A DNA stretch of 64,000 bases, taken from Agapanthus africanus. Lineage: Eukaryota; Streptophyta; Magnoliopsida; Asparagales; Amaryllidaceae. Both the position numbers and the translations under genes were made by a program. The stretch covers positions 698,008,761 through 698,072,760 of the forward strand of contig CM057339.1 in assembly GCA_030015575.1 (NCBI GenBank), read 5' to 3'. The notes under the pieces were generated by a model. That model saw only the letters and a list, made by a program, of their open reading frames with translations, ran no database searches and was not told the origin of the DNA. Shown here one piece after another: positions 35,217-48,100 of this stretch (positions within the stretch are counted from its first letter, which is position 1; every line of letters starts with the position of its first letter).

Positions 35217-35878
35217 CAAGAAACTCTAACTGTAACCCTAGATCGCACGAATTTTGAAGCAGCAGCGAGGGATATAAGCATGAAGAAGATGAGAGAGAGT
35301 GAGATCGTAAACCTAATCCTCTTTATTTAGTGATTAAAATATAAAATTATTATCATTTCATTTTAGAAATTTAATTTTTTTATATTAAATTTGAAGGGAA
35401 AATGGGGCAAGTTTATTTTTTGGGGTAAATTACCGAAAAGCCCCGGCCCAAGGAAACCACTGAAAAGTCCTTATATTTTCTAAATAGGAAGAAAGGGCCT
35501 ACCGTTCATAACCTTGGTTTAAACACCCATTGACCCAAGGTATTATATTTTGGTGGATGGATGAAAATAACCCTCATTCAAATTTTCTCTCTTTCTCACT
35601 CTCTGTCGCTCGAGCGTCCAAGAATCCACGCCTTTCTTTGTCGTCGTCGTCCCCGTTTCGTCGCCGTCGTCGCAACCTCGCCTCCCCAATTCGATACCAA
35701 AACATCCCGTCCCAAATCGCCTCTTGTTGTCGAAAACTTTAACCCTAGAGGCCCCGCCTGTCCTCTCGTCGGTCCCAAATCGACACCAAAACTCCGGACC
35801 TTCATCGCCTTCTCGTTGGTCTCCAAGACCCCCCTCCTCTATCATGAGAACATCTTCATCACCATCACTCACTGCAGA
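35217..35878. promoter_or_regulatory. Divergent intergenic region between F-box gene and plus-strand decayed gene
   Basis: About 660 bases. On the minus strand an AAATAAAG TATA-like box near 35330 lies ~115 bases from the F-box ATG, followed by CT-rich 5'-leader sequence (35270-35310). On the plus strand 35580-35870 is CT- and CG-rich, like a 5' leader of the decayed gene; 35420-35470 ('aaattaccgaaaagccccggccc') resembles stretches often found at plant transposon edges. Open frames here look like by-products of base composition. Confidence 0.35.
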
Positions 35879-37060
35879 ATGGCTGCTAAATCAAAAGATA
35901 AGACCTTAAAATTGGCGAAAAAGACGTCGGTTGAATCAGTGGCTCCAGAATTGGAGTTAACGATGTCAGATAAATCAACAGCGGCCCAGAAATCAACAGC
36001 GGTTGAGAAATCGACAACGGATGAGATACAAATTAGGTAAAATTGATACCCTTTCTGTTAATCTTACGTCGCAATTCGAAATTGTTTCTTTTCTAAAAAA
36101 TTGTGAACATCTATAACATTTCCTATAACATCTATAATGTTGCCTGTAATATGTACCAAAGTTGCATGTAACATGAACCAAAATTACCTACATATTACAT
36201 GCAACTGCTTACAAGTTACAAGCAACTTCATAGATGTTACAGGCAAGTGCTTATTTTCAATTGTTGTTGGAAACATAATACAAGCAAATTATTTTCCTGT
36301 AACATCTAAGTAGTTGCCTGTAACTTCTATAAAAGCTACCTATAAAATCTAAGCAGTTGCATGTAATATGTAAGCAATTGCCTGTAACGTGTGTAACTTG
36401 TAAGCAGATGCCTGTAACTTTTGAGTAGTGGCCTATAATTTTCAGTTTAAAGAATTGATAGTTATGATTTAATATTTAAATTTGGTTTTCGCAGAAGAAA
36501 GTATGGGGATACCCCCGACATTAGGACGTATGTCGACGTTCCCCGCCACAACAGCTTTATTGAGAGGTTGAAGGCACACATTCACTATCAGCACATACAT
36601 AGGCTAAATAAAACTATGTTCCGCCATTATATGAAACTGCCAACTTTGGTCAAGATATGCCTACCTTATGTAGGCTTATCTCTTACTATGATCGAGACAC
36701 CGAAGAGTTCTCTTTTGGAGGCGCCTCGCATAAATTTACTATAGATTGGATTAGCGAGCACACTGGTTTGCCGAAGGCTGGCAAAGATATCAAGACTAAC
36801 CGTGATATCACCCAGTTTCAAAAGAAGTATTTTAACGTAGAGAAGGGTGAAATGACGTACATCACATATTGGAGGCTGCTTTGGAGCGGACTGTGAATGA
36901 TAAAACTCCAGAAGTGATGGACGATTTCGTGTCTTTGCTGATTTTTTATCAGCTTTCTTTATTTTGGATACCCATCATGTCCCCGGCCGTCCCTAAAGAT
37001 GCATTTCCATACTTTGAGCTATCGGTAGTGCCGAGTGTAAACTAGGCCAAAGCGGTATTG
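35879..37060 (+). pseudogene. Decayed two-exon gene with DUF1985-like sequence
   Basis: Exon 1 (35879-36036) encodes MAAKSKDKTLKLAKKTSVES...TTDEIQI and ends at AG|GT. The intron is 36037-36494, ending TTTTCGCAG. Joining there keeps the frame (RRKYGDTPDIRTYVDV...), followed by FIERLKAHIHYQHIHRLNKTMFRHYMKLPTL. Further on, two other frames carry family-like sequence: RLISYYDRDTEEFSFGGASH / KFTIDWISEHTGLPKAG (about 36670-36790) and TPEVMDDFVSLLIFYQLSLF (about 36905-36965). So exon 2 has at least two frame changes, and a stop near 37044 stands where 'NWAKAV' would be expected. The pattern resembles DUF1985-type proteins carried by plant Mutator-like and related DNA transposons; assignment is from memory of the motif style. 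No full protein can be made. Confidence 0.45.
36100..36440 (+). repeat. Degenerate short tandem array in the intron
   Basis: Units of about 20 bases built on 'ttgcctgtaacatctaa' and 'taagcagttgcctgtaac' recur a dozen or so times with drift, on both sides of a 'tattacatgcaactgcttac' stretch that is their reverse. The array lies wholly inside the proposed intron. Confidence 0.65.
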
Positions 37061-38736
37061 TTCACATAAGAATATTGCATTTAATACTGCCCATTCTTCT
37101 GGTCTTTTATTTATAGGTAAGTGCTTTTGATCTGTATTTGTTACATATTTACAGGTTACAGGTTCCCAGTCCAAAATAACGCAAATCATGCAAAATCTCT
37201 ACAGTTATGCCAAAATCCAGAACATCTGCCAGAAAACAGATAAAATCCGGGTTCCGATCATCTATACCCGTCCAGTGTCGTTTACCAGTTCAAAAGATAA
37301 GACAAAAAACAGTGGTCATTCGTGTCTCGGACAAGCACAGGACACGAGAGGGGCAGCACAAAGATCAAGAAGTGAGCGGAGCTTGAGGGAGATAAAGGTC
37401 AAATAGATTAAAAATGTAGCCATTTTGGACTGTTGAAAATCTGAAGATATTTTGGAACCATTTTGCAATTTGGACCTGTAAAACAGAAGAACAAAGCAAC
37501 AGGAGGAAGCACAGAAAAAACGAGACCCCAATTCCACAAAACGGCGGCGGAACCGCGACAAAATGTGGGTTTTGGCGACGGTTCCACGGCCATGTCGTGT
37601 CATCTCTTGACCGTCTTTTGGGGGTAGTTTGGTAATAATGTAAGGGCTTAGAATATGGCCCTAGGGTTTCAATTCTCTGCCTATAAATACTCCAGTTTTG
37701 AGCCAAACCAATAATGCTTTTCTTTATTAGGATTTAATGTAGATTAGCTTGTATCTTCTTCTTCCTCTTTATCTATTCTCTATGAAATTGTAGTGAGAGC
37801 TTTTGAGTAGAAGATCAATGAAGATGAGGGTTGTTTTTATTATCTTGTATCTTTAATTTTCTTGTATTGTAATTTTAATTTCTAGTGTAACTTTTATTAT
37901 TTGTTGTTAAATAGTTGTTGGTTTTCTTTTCTTTTCTTGTTTTATCCGTATTTTTCAAGTCATGACACTCGATGGAGTTCCTTGCTTAGGTGAGGGTCTA
38001 AGTAGTTAGCTTGCTATCATTTTGTAAAACCATATTTTCCTTTCTTTCTTTTCTTCCTTCTTATTTTATTTTTCATTTAAATGTGTGAATAATTTTCATA
38101 CTTGTTAGGGCTAAGAAAGGTTAGTACGAGGGACGGAAAACTCTCTTCTGCTTCTCTTCGCCAAACACCTTAAGATGAATCTAAACCAAAAAAACTCAAC
38201 CCTCTCACTTAGACGCGCTATACGTGACATATAGCTGCGACCTAAGTTGAGAATTTCTTTGGGCGCACTACAACGTGACATGTAGTTGTGACTTAATTGG
38301 ATACATGGTTACGTGTGTTTGGCCTAGGGTTGGAAATATGCGCATGTAGCGGACGGACAAGAGGCATTAGGAATGGATTTAGCGTTGGAAAACTTACTTA
38401 AACTCGCAAATCCCATTCGTATGTCCTCCTAATCCCCGCTACTTTCGATTATCCCAACATCATTTCAAGAATGGCAAAAGACAAGTACACGACTAATCCT
38501 AACTCTACTAACTAACCCTAACCCTAACAAATTTACTTGAACATAAAATACGACATTTAGGATAGAATTGAACATACACATATATATTCTTTAATTGACT
38601 TGTCTAAAACAATAACGAACATACAACCATCTCCTTGCGGACGACCCGTGTTCAACTGGCTAGCTGCAAAACGACACCATCTTGATTGCGGTAGGTAGAA
38701 CAAATAGAACAAAGTGGAACACATATCATAACATAT
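37061..38736 (+). other. Unclassified, transcription-unit-like repeat sequence
   Basis: No protein-coding region recognised. A TATA box (TATAAATAC, from 37682) is followed by CT-rich sequence and AT-rich stretches with many 'ttttctttt' runs (37720-38100). Around 38200-38300 two similar 50-base blocks ('gcgc/gcac-tata/acaa-cgtgacat-tagctg/tagttg') form an imperfect repeat. It may be the LTR or 5' end of an uncatalogued element. The tail (38540-38736) shows nothing recognisable. Confidence 0.35.
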
Positions 38737-39719
38737 TGCTGGGTTCCTTAGTATCCTCACTATGTTTTCAAGGGCATCAAGCATGCAATTTTAAAAAATC
38801 TAGAGTGCTAAGCAACCCATAACCGAGGATCTAACTAGAGGATTAGGGTTATTAAACATGTAAACAACTTTATACTAAGTGAAATGGGAATACAACCTTT
38901 GTAGACCGGTCCTTCACTTCTAAAGCTCTGTGTAGTAGTCCCTTTACTCCAAGTAGTGGTGTCCCGGACTCTTCTTTGGCTCCACTAGGTGAAAGAAACG
39001 GGCTTGCTCAAGGATCTTCAAGGCCAAAGATGATCTACGTCGAAAAATCTCTAACTCAAGCCACCTCTTCATTAATTTGATGAACTAGTGAAGAAACAAC
39101 CTATACTAAATGGCTAGTCTAGTGTAGGTTGATGAAGTAGGAATTTTGCTCACTTTAGAATTATTTTTCTCTCTTTCTTTTCTTTTCTCCCTCAAAGCTA
39201 GAGAGCAAGTGAAGGAGATGAAGAAAATGATCAAGTGATCCAAACGTGAACCATGGCTAAGAAAATATCTCATATAACTCATGTAGAAACTAAACTATGG
39301 TTAAAGATAATGGTTAGGTTAATAAATATCTAGAGTAAAACAAAGTTAGTGGACTTTAGTCAAAGCTTCTCCATGCATCCACAAGCATCTTAGCTATGCT
39401 AATTTCCACCTAATTTTGATTTTTCCCATAATATTTAAACACCTAAATTATCTCTAGTTAGGTATGAGTCTCACACACCCAAGTCCAATATATCATCTAG
39501 CATGACACAAAATAAATACATTAACATATATCACATATATATTAAATGTATAAAGAGAAAACATTTTCTTAAGTGAGTTAATATTAGTTAATGTATATTA
39601 ATATATCAAATATATAATTACACATTACATAATTAAATCAACACTTGATTTAATTACCCGGCTCTATCGTATACAATCGACTAATATCATTTATATGCAT
39701 ATCACATATACATATAACA
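38737..39719 (-). repeat. E6: copia LTR fragment, diverged family A
   Basis: Minus strand. The order of blocks matches the last kilobase of the E3 3' LTR: 'catttaatatatatgtgatata', 'gagttatatgagatattttcttag', 'tcgacgtagatcatc', 'ctacaaaggttgta', 'taaagttgtttacatg', 'gatact-aaggaac'. It is much more diverged than E2 and E3. It ends CCAGCA at 38737 without a primer-binding site beyond it, so it is a 3' or solo LTR end. Its other side is cut at 39719 by E7. Confidence 0.7.
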
Positions 39720-41667
39720 TGTTAGTGTTTATGCCCTAGAGGCCATTACTGTATCATACTAGTTTGTATATTACTTAATGGAAGCTTGGGATATTCACAG
39801 TTGTATTGACAGTCTTGCTAAAAATGGTAGTATGCTACTTGGTTTGTGTCTACTTTAATATGTGCATATGTTTCTTTTAACGTATCGCTTATACATATTA
39901 GTAGAACCCTTAGGATCTTTGCTTGATTACCAGCGTTGCAATGGCAGTCACATTAGTGGGGGCTGGGTAGTCTATAAGCAACAACTTATACAGGTCCCTG
40001 GTCGTAGGATTATCGAGACAGGGCATTGATACTCCGGAATAGACTGGTGTATACGCTTCTCATCCCAGTTGGGGAGATGGTCTGTCCCACAGCCATCGGT
40101 ACGTCGTACTGGAGATAGTATGCAGGTGCTCGTTAGGTTACGGGTACACCGGACAGGACTCGCCGGGAACTGCAGGTTGGATTTATACCCATCGTCAGAT
40201 AGCAGTTCCCAGGTGACATGAGTACAACTTAGTCCGTCGACTTGATACTGCTACTTCGCCTCGGGTGTGTTCCCACTGTATTTAGATTACTACCTTACCA
40301 CGGCTCAAAGGAATCGTGCAAACATGTAGTAGTTGGGTGCAGTCCCGAAGCACTTGGAGGCAGTGGCGGTTAGACAGGATTCGTCTCTCCCGGTATTGGG
40401 GGTTGATATCGCGCTGTGTATGGAGAGCCATTACGCAAAGTCCCTGGCCAGGGCAAGCGAGATTTACTGGTAGCTTCCAGTAGTTTCTCAAGGTGTAATG
40501 GGCTTCACTCCGACACGACTTATACCGCTATTAGGGGTTTGAAGTTTACCGCCCCCTATGCCCGATATGCGATAGTCCTAGACGAACAGACCGGACTGTA
40601 CGGAGATTGTCACATCAGGCTCAGTAAGAGTTCGGATAGGTTTCCTCATCGTCCTTCTTATCGACATCTACCTGGGGACCGTTACGTACAGCTAGTACCG
40701 CTTGCGGCCTGTGGTTAAACCCACTGCCAGCGTAGTGTCGAGTCTTTAGAGTCCCACACAGAGAGTTTCCCTGCACCGGGCAAAAGGTGTAGAGACCGTA
40801 TGGTTTTACGGCAGGGCCGTGATCACTTACATATACTTGTGCACGCATTATGATCGGGCAGATAATACTAGCGGGCTTTGGTTTAAGCCAGATTCTAGTA
40901 TTATACAGATGGATTTATTCAGTCAAAGATTATCCGTGTTTTTCAGAAATACGGATAGGAGGGGCAGTCTCATAATTTGTCGGGAAGCTTCTAGAAGAAG
41001 GTGACTCATTTGTGTTTAATTCTTTTTAGGATTTAAACAAATGAGGTGGAGAGATGAGGAGTAAGTTTTCATTAAATGGATAATAATTCATGAGATGATT
41101 CATCTCAAATCAATTAAATGAAGGATGCTAGATATTATGATAGATATTTGTTATGATATTTTGATGCTTCATATTTATTCTAAAGATGAGACATTATTCT
41201 TTTTATTATCACAAAAGCTTTCTCTCTCCTCACTTCTTCATCTTCTTCCTCAAACCCTAATAGCTCTCATGAGTTGAGAATCCTAGGGTTTAAGTGACTA
41301 AGTAATCCATCTAATTACTCTACACCCTCTAGGACTTCTAGATTAGCGATCTAGAAGCCGTAGTTATATCAGATTCGAGATAGGAGCTCGGACTATAGAC
41401 TCTCGGGTGGATCGTTTTTGACTCGAGGAGGCCGTTGAGGTGCCGACGTTCCATAGAGCCTACGAGGCGTGGAGGATAGCGATGAATACCCGAAGGACAA
41501 GTAACGTGAGGTATAACTTCGAATCAGAGTAGTTAAACCTTTCGTAGTTTGCTAGTAATGGTTTAGACATGATCCGTGTGCTCAGTCCGTGTTACGAAGC
41601 TTTGATAATAGTTTTTCATATATTCCGCCTCCCCGCAAGCTCGTGGGGTGCATGACATGGACTTACA
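39720..41667 (+). repeat. 5' LTR of E7 (family B, 1948 bp)
   Basis: Starts TGTTAGTG, ends CTTACA, followed by a primer-binding site. Similar to E10's LTR over most of its length; the segment around 41000-41350 differs more. The LTR hairpin starts at 40299. Confidence 0.88.
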
Positions 41668-41680
41668 GTGGTATCAGAGC
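41668..41680 (+). other. Primer-binding site of E7 (left copy)
   Basis: GTGGTATCAGAGC directly after the LTR. A second copy at 53841-53853 lies right of the gypsy; both belong to the duplicated ~290-base segment. Confidence 0.88.
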
Positions 41681-41689
41681 CTACGAAAC

Positions 41690-44600
41690 TGTCACGACAC
41701 GCAGGGTACGGAACGTGACTGGCACTTAAGTTACGAAACGTCTCAAGACATCCGTAAAATAAGTAAGCCAAAGCCCAGAAACCAAAACCAAATAAGCAAA
41801 AGAGTGAAGAAAACCCAATCAATTGAAAGCGAGTTTATCAAATAAGTCATATAAAACCCTTTTTAAAAACAATACCAATTTTTCCGAAAATTTCGGCAGA
41901 GTCTCCTTTGTAAATACTGGCCCCCCAAAATGGGTACAACAAGAATATATATGAATCCAACAAATAAGGCATCTCCAAGCGGGAGCTAGCCCTTCGCCAC
42001 AAAGCGGTCACAAATCCCACGCAATATAAAGCAACAACATGCGAAATAATCATAATGAAGCATAAGAAAAACAGCATGTCGACTCAAGTGAGCTCGACCC
42101 CAAAATACAGCATAAAAGTCCACAAACCCCACAGTCTCATCTCTAGGTCAATATACAATAATACTGGTAGGTACAGTAGATGGAGTACTCTAGATACAAA
42201 GAATACACAAGGTGGTGCAAAAATAATAATATAACCCACCTAAGAGCAAAACCTCGGGTCCAGGCAAAAGAAGCAAGTGCGCCCGCAGCTACTGTACTGA
42301 CGGAGCGGACCTGAAAAAGGCTGTGGCACAACGGGGGTGAGTTGCCAACTCGTGAGTAATAAATAACATCTACACAGGCTATCGAAAGCATGCACACAAG
42401 TATCCTAGCATCTAAAATACAGGTAAGGCAGGACATAATAGCAGGTAGGTATGCAATATGAATATGCTAGCAGGTATGAATGCAATGCGAATCAACTCGT
42501 GATCTGAATGTGTAAGTATAAGAAATCATGTTTTTTCCCTTTAAGAATCTCTTTTGAAATACCAGCACAATACCAATAGAATCAACCAGAACCTGTGTCC
42601 AGCAACGACACCTCAAAACTATCACAAATCTCATATATCCATGTCATAGTATCTCTGGCCTCAGCCATCCGGCAGACTCGGCTCAATATCAAAATCTCAT
42701 CATCTCGCGGCCACGGTCGGTATCCTCTGGATATCCACCGTGCCAAACAGTCACCGGTAGGTAATCCGTCCCCTGCCAGGCTCAACGTCAACACCACATT
42801 CATCTTGCCCGGGGTACCATACCGGGCCCACCATGTACCCGTGACGATTCCTCCACTCCTCGACACGGATCTCCAAAACCACAGCAAACTCATGGTGGAC
42901 GACACTTACATCACTAGAAAACCGCAATTTACATATTTTAAAAATATAATAAGTTTAGAAATTTTGCGGCTTTCCCTCGAAATCCAGAAATATCATAAAA
43001 TCTCAAGAAATTCTCATAAGTGCATATGTCAATGATAATGAATGCATATGGTATCAATAATCGAGTTGCGATGTGTGATAAATAAATTAGGTATGAACAA
43101 TTAATATGATAAAGCACATGCACATGAATAGCAATCCTACGATTTCATTTTAAGGAATTAAAGCAATAGCGCGAGTTTAAGTATCAATTAGTAAAAGGTT
43201 TCAAATTAAAGGTTATCTAGTGTGGTGGCATGGCAATTACCAGGGTGTGTGTGTAAGCATGAAAAGTGCTCGTGCTGCATATAAAAACCCTGGCAATGGT
43301 GCATGTGTCCTATAGAATGGGTTCGTATATGTATGTCAATATAAGGCATGAATGTAGCAAATAATCATACAAGTATTAAACCCCTAATTACTAATATTAC
43401 TAAGAATCTTTTAAGTTACTAAAACTATCGGGCGACTTGCGCCATCCAACGATAGTCCCCCGTAGATGTTACATCTACTCACAGAAATCCTCAGCTAGCT
43501 ACGTCCGATCACCGCTTCCCCTTTTCGTGCCGCATCCGAAGCCTCCGCGACCGAACCTGGAATTTACATCAATACAAGACATAAGGTTACAAATCAAGAA
43601 CGACGCAATTCCCTAACGAAAATACTAACGTTCACAAGCTAGGTACAACGTGCACAAGGTGCGCGGAACACACGCGAAAATCGCAAAAACTGCAAAAATC
43701 GCCGATTTGGTCGCCCGGCAAAACTAAAACCCGAACACCCAAAAATCCTCACTCACACATCCTAAATGTCATAGGATATGCCAACAATATAATCTAGATA
43801 CCGCAATTAATTCGCCACAATAATATAATAAAAACCTAGTAAGCTAGAAGTTCGCAAATTTGGTGCAAATATCGACAATTTGCGACAAAGTGCACATATT
43901 ATCACACAAATATTCAAATTAAACCATTAGAAAGCCACTACAATTAAATTAACCCCTTTACCATGCATCAAAACCCACATTCCATACACAAACCTTTTCT
44001 TGATTTTGGTAATTAGCAAAGCAAAGAAAATTTCACACAAGTTAACTTAGATTAGCAATACATCAAGTCACTTAAGCAAAGTAACCATATTGGTTGGTTA
44101 AGTAAACCACTAGATTAATTAACTAGATTTAATTAACTAAAACATGGTTTCAAGAAACCCTAGTTAACTCAACCATTAACTTTAAACAAAACTAGAATGA
44201 AAATAGCACTAATTTAACACTAAAACAATTTAATTAAAGGATTTTAACCATAAGAAATTAAAAGAGTAGAAATTATACCTTAAACCTATGGATCTAGCAA
44301 GAAGAAATTTGCCTCAATGATGGCCTCCTAGCACCATGATTCCAAGCAAGAGAGGTTAAAGAGAAAGGGGATGAAGAATGGGGTTATTTTGTGAGGTTTA
44401 AATTTGGAATTTTTGAAGCAACTTAATGAATTTTTTGAAGAAAATGAAAAGAACAAGGAGATGAAGGGGGGCTGCTAGAATTTCGGCCAGAAATGAGGGA
44501 GAGGGGATGGTGTGGGTGTGGGAAAAAAGTCTTGGTCAACTCCCCTCAAAGTCAATGCACCATACCTTCAACATACAATATTTTAAACATACACATTCAA

Positions 44601-45142
44601 CTCAAATCATCCCTAACAAAAGAATTTTAAAACAAAAGAGAGAGGGGGAATTTTCTGCAGTTTGGTACAGCCAAGGAGATGTGAGGATGTGTGTGTGAGA
44701 GTGCACAAAATTTTTTTTGCAAAAAGACCCCCTACAAGTCCAAAATTGCAAGTTTAAGCTTAAATTCAATAAATTTCGTTTTCCATAATAAAAATTAGTT
44801 AAAACTTAAAATAAATTACTAAAAATTTATGTTACAACTAGATTTTAATTAACATGATTTTAAAGCTTAATTTTAGCCCATTTAAATTTGTATTTATCGC
44901 TAATTTAATATATTTTCTTACCGGCTTAAAATAATATTAAAAAATTGAAAAATTAGGGAAAATTTTTAAACGACCAGAATTTCATAAGTAACTCATTTGC
45001 TACTAAAAACAAGCAATTACCTATCCATTTTAGGTATAATTAGTCCTAAACTGCAAAATAACAAAAAGGACGGTTTTCGGAAAAATACCGAATTTTCACC
45101 GATTTTCAGGAAAACACCAAAACGACTTTTCAAGACGCTACA
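41690..45142 (-). repeat. 3' LTR of E8 (3453 bp)
   Basis: On the minus strand it begins TGTAGCGTC and ends GTCGTGACA. Near-identical to 50120-53572. Short open frames inside are by-products. Confidence 0.95.
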
Positions 45143-45157
45143 ATCTCCCCCCTTAAA
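45143..45157 (-). other. Polypurine tract of E8
   Basis: Minus-strand TTTAAGGGGGGAGAT runs into the 3' LTR. Confidence 0.85.
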
Positions 45158-45179
45158 GAAATTCGGTCCCCGAATTTAA

Positions 45180-48100
45180 AAAATATAACTACGCGTACCT
45201 TCAAAGAGATGGGGATATTTCTTCCTCATCTCGTCCTCGGTCTCCCAGGTAACCTCCTCGCTGCTCGGGCTACGCCAAAGGACCTTGACAGTTGGTATAA
45301 TCTTCGATCTCAACTTCTTCACCTACCGATCCAGGATGGCCACCGGCTGCTCTGCAAAAGAAAGGTCGCGCTCTAGCTGGACTGTCGGGTGCTGAATCGC
45401 ATGAGAAGGGTCGTGAAGGTACTTGCGGAGCATCGAAACATGGAAGACGGGGTGAACATCGGGAAAGCTGGGAGGAAGAGCCAAACGATATGCAACAGCG
45501 CCGACACGCTCGAGAATCTCGAAGGGACCTACGAATCTAGGGCTAAGCTTTCCTTTTCGCCCAAATCGCATTACGCCCTTCATCGGAGAGACTCTAAGAA
45601 AAACATGGTCGCCAACTGCGAACTCTAATCTGCGACGGCGCCTGTCCGCATACGATTTCTGTCTGCTCTGAGATGCCCTCATCCGGTCTCGGATCAACTG
45701 TATCTTCGCTGTCGTCTCCTCCACAAGCTGTGGCCCCAAAATGCTGCTCTCGCTGAGCTCTGTCCAACAGACGGGCGATCTGCATCTCCTCCCATACAAT
45801 GCCTCGAAAGGTGCCATCTGAATAGTATCCTGGAAGCTGTTGTTGTAGGAGAACTCCACTAGAGGTAAATGACGATCCCAGCTACCGCCGAAGTCTAAAA
45901 CGCACGCTCTGAGCATGTCCTCGAGAGTCTGAATGGTCCGCTCTGACTGTCCGTCGGTCTGCGGATGAAACGCTGTGCTGAAGCTCAAACGAGTGCCCAA
46001 AGCCTCCCGAAGTCTCTGCCAAAGTCGGCTGGTAAACTGAGTGCCTCGATCTGACACGATACAAGTCGGTACGCCATGTAGTCGCACGATCTCGTCAATG
46101 TAGAGCTGAGCATACTGAGCGAAGCCGAAAGTCGTCTTCACTGGCAGGAAGTGAGCCGCTTTCGTCAATCGATCTACGATCACCCAGATGGAGTCGTACC
46201 CTCGACTGGTCCTGGGTAGACCCACAATGAAATCCATCGAAATCTGCTCCCATTTTCACTCGGGAATGGGTAACGGCTGTAGCTCTCCTGCGGGACTCTG
46301 TTGCTCGGCCTTGACTTGCTGACAAGTCAGGCATCTAGATACAAACTCTGCAATGTCCCTCTTCATCCCATCCCACCAGTAGGTCTCTCTTATATCATGG
46401 TACATCTTAGTGGAACCGGGGTGGACACTATACACTGATCGGTGTGCCTCCTCAAGAATGTCGCGCCGTAATCCATCAGCATCTGGTACGCACAGTCTAG
46501 ATCCATAACGTAAAATCCCCTGATCGTCAATCACGAACTCGGAAAATCTGCCCTATCCCATCTGTGCCATGATCTCTGAGCAACGGTCGTCACTGCGTTG
46601 TGCCTCATATATACGGTCAAGCAACTGTGGACGTGCACGAATATGCGCGAGCTGTCCTCCTGTCTGAGTGAACTCAAACTCAACTCGGCTGTCGCATAAC
46701 ATCTGCCAATCTGCTGACGACTGCCTCTGCACTGCGCGCAAAAAGGATAGACTACCCCCGAGCCTCCTGCTCAAAGCATCTGCCACCACATTCGCCTTGC
46801 CTGGGTGATATAAGATCTCGCAGTCGTAGTCTTTCACCAACTCTATCCAATGACGCTGTCTGAGGTTCAGGTCTCGCTGCTGAAATATGTATTTTAAGCT
46901 CTTGTGGTCTGTGAATATTTGGCACGACTCGCCATATAGGTAATGTCGCCAAATCTTCAATGCAAAGACCACTGCAGCCATCTCCAAATCGTGAGTGGGG
47001 TAGTTCTGTTCATGCTTCTTCAACTGCCGAGAAGCATATGCGATCACCCGGCCATGCTGCATCAATACGCATCCTAATCCCACTCGCGAAGTATCACAGT
47101 AGACCACAAATCCGCCTGATCCCGAAGGTAAAGATAATACCGGCGCCGTAGTCAAACGAGTCCGTAGCTGCTGAAAACTGCGCTCTCACTCCTCCGTCCA
47201 GACGAAAGGAACTCCCTTCCGGGTCAAACCGGTCAACGGTGCAGCTATACGGGAGAAGTCCTGAACAAAACGCCTGTAGTAGCCCGCCAGGCCTAGAAAA
47301 CTACGGATCTCAGTAACCGATGTAGGTCGGGGCCACTGCTGAACAACCTCAATCTTCTTCGGGTCCACACATATGCCGTCTTTTGTAACCACGTGACCCA
47401 AGAATCCGACGCTGTCCAGCCAGAATGCACACTTGGAGAACTTTGCGAACAGCTGGTGCTCCCTCAGAGTCTGTAACGTAATCTGCAAGTGCTGCTCGTG
47501 CTTCTCTCTGCTCCGGGAGTACACCAAGATATCGTCGATAAATACGATGATGAACAAGTCAAGATACGGCCTGAATGTACCGTTCATCAAATCCATGAAT
47601 GCTGCTGGGGCGTTGGTGAGTCCGAACGACATCACCAAAAACTCATAGTGGCCATAGCGTGTACGGAAGGCTGTCTTCGGTAAATCCTCCTGTCGAACTC
47701 GCAGCTGATGGTATCCTGATCGCAAGTCGATCCTCGAAAAATAACCCGCGCCCTGGAGCTGGTCGAACAAATCATCAATGCGTGGCAACGGATATCTGTT
47801 CCGAACGGTAACTTTGTTCAGCTGGCGGTAGTCGATACATAAGTGCAAACCTCCATCCTTCTTCTTGACAACCAGGACCGGAGCACCCCATGGAGAAACA
47901 CTAGGTCGAATAAGCCCCTTCTCTAACAAATCCTGCAACTGATCCTTCAGCTCTCGAAGCTCAGCCGGGGCCATCCGATAAGGCGGTATAGAAATAGGCC
48001 CCGAGCCGGGAATCAAATTGATGCAGAACTCAACATCGCGCTCAGGTGGTAGCCCAGGTAGCTCATCAGGGAAAACATCAGGGAACTCACAAACAACCGG

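Noticed and set aside
35561-35878. Upstream extension of the decayed gene's exon 1 to an earlier ATG
   Set aside because: CT-rich leader-like composition and no domain; the ATG at 35879 fits better as start.
38495-38527. Telomere-like 'ctaaccctaaccctaac' run
   Set aside because: Only about two perfect units in an otherwise ordinary stretch; too short to call an interstitial telomere.
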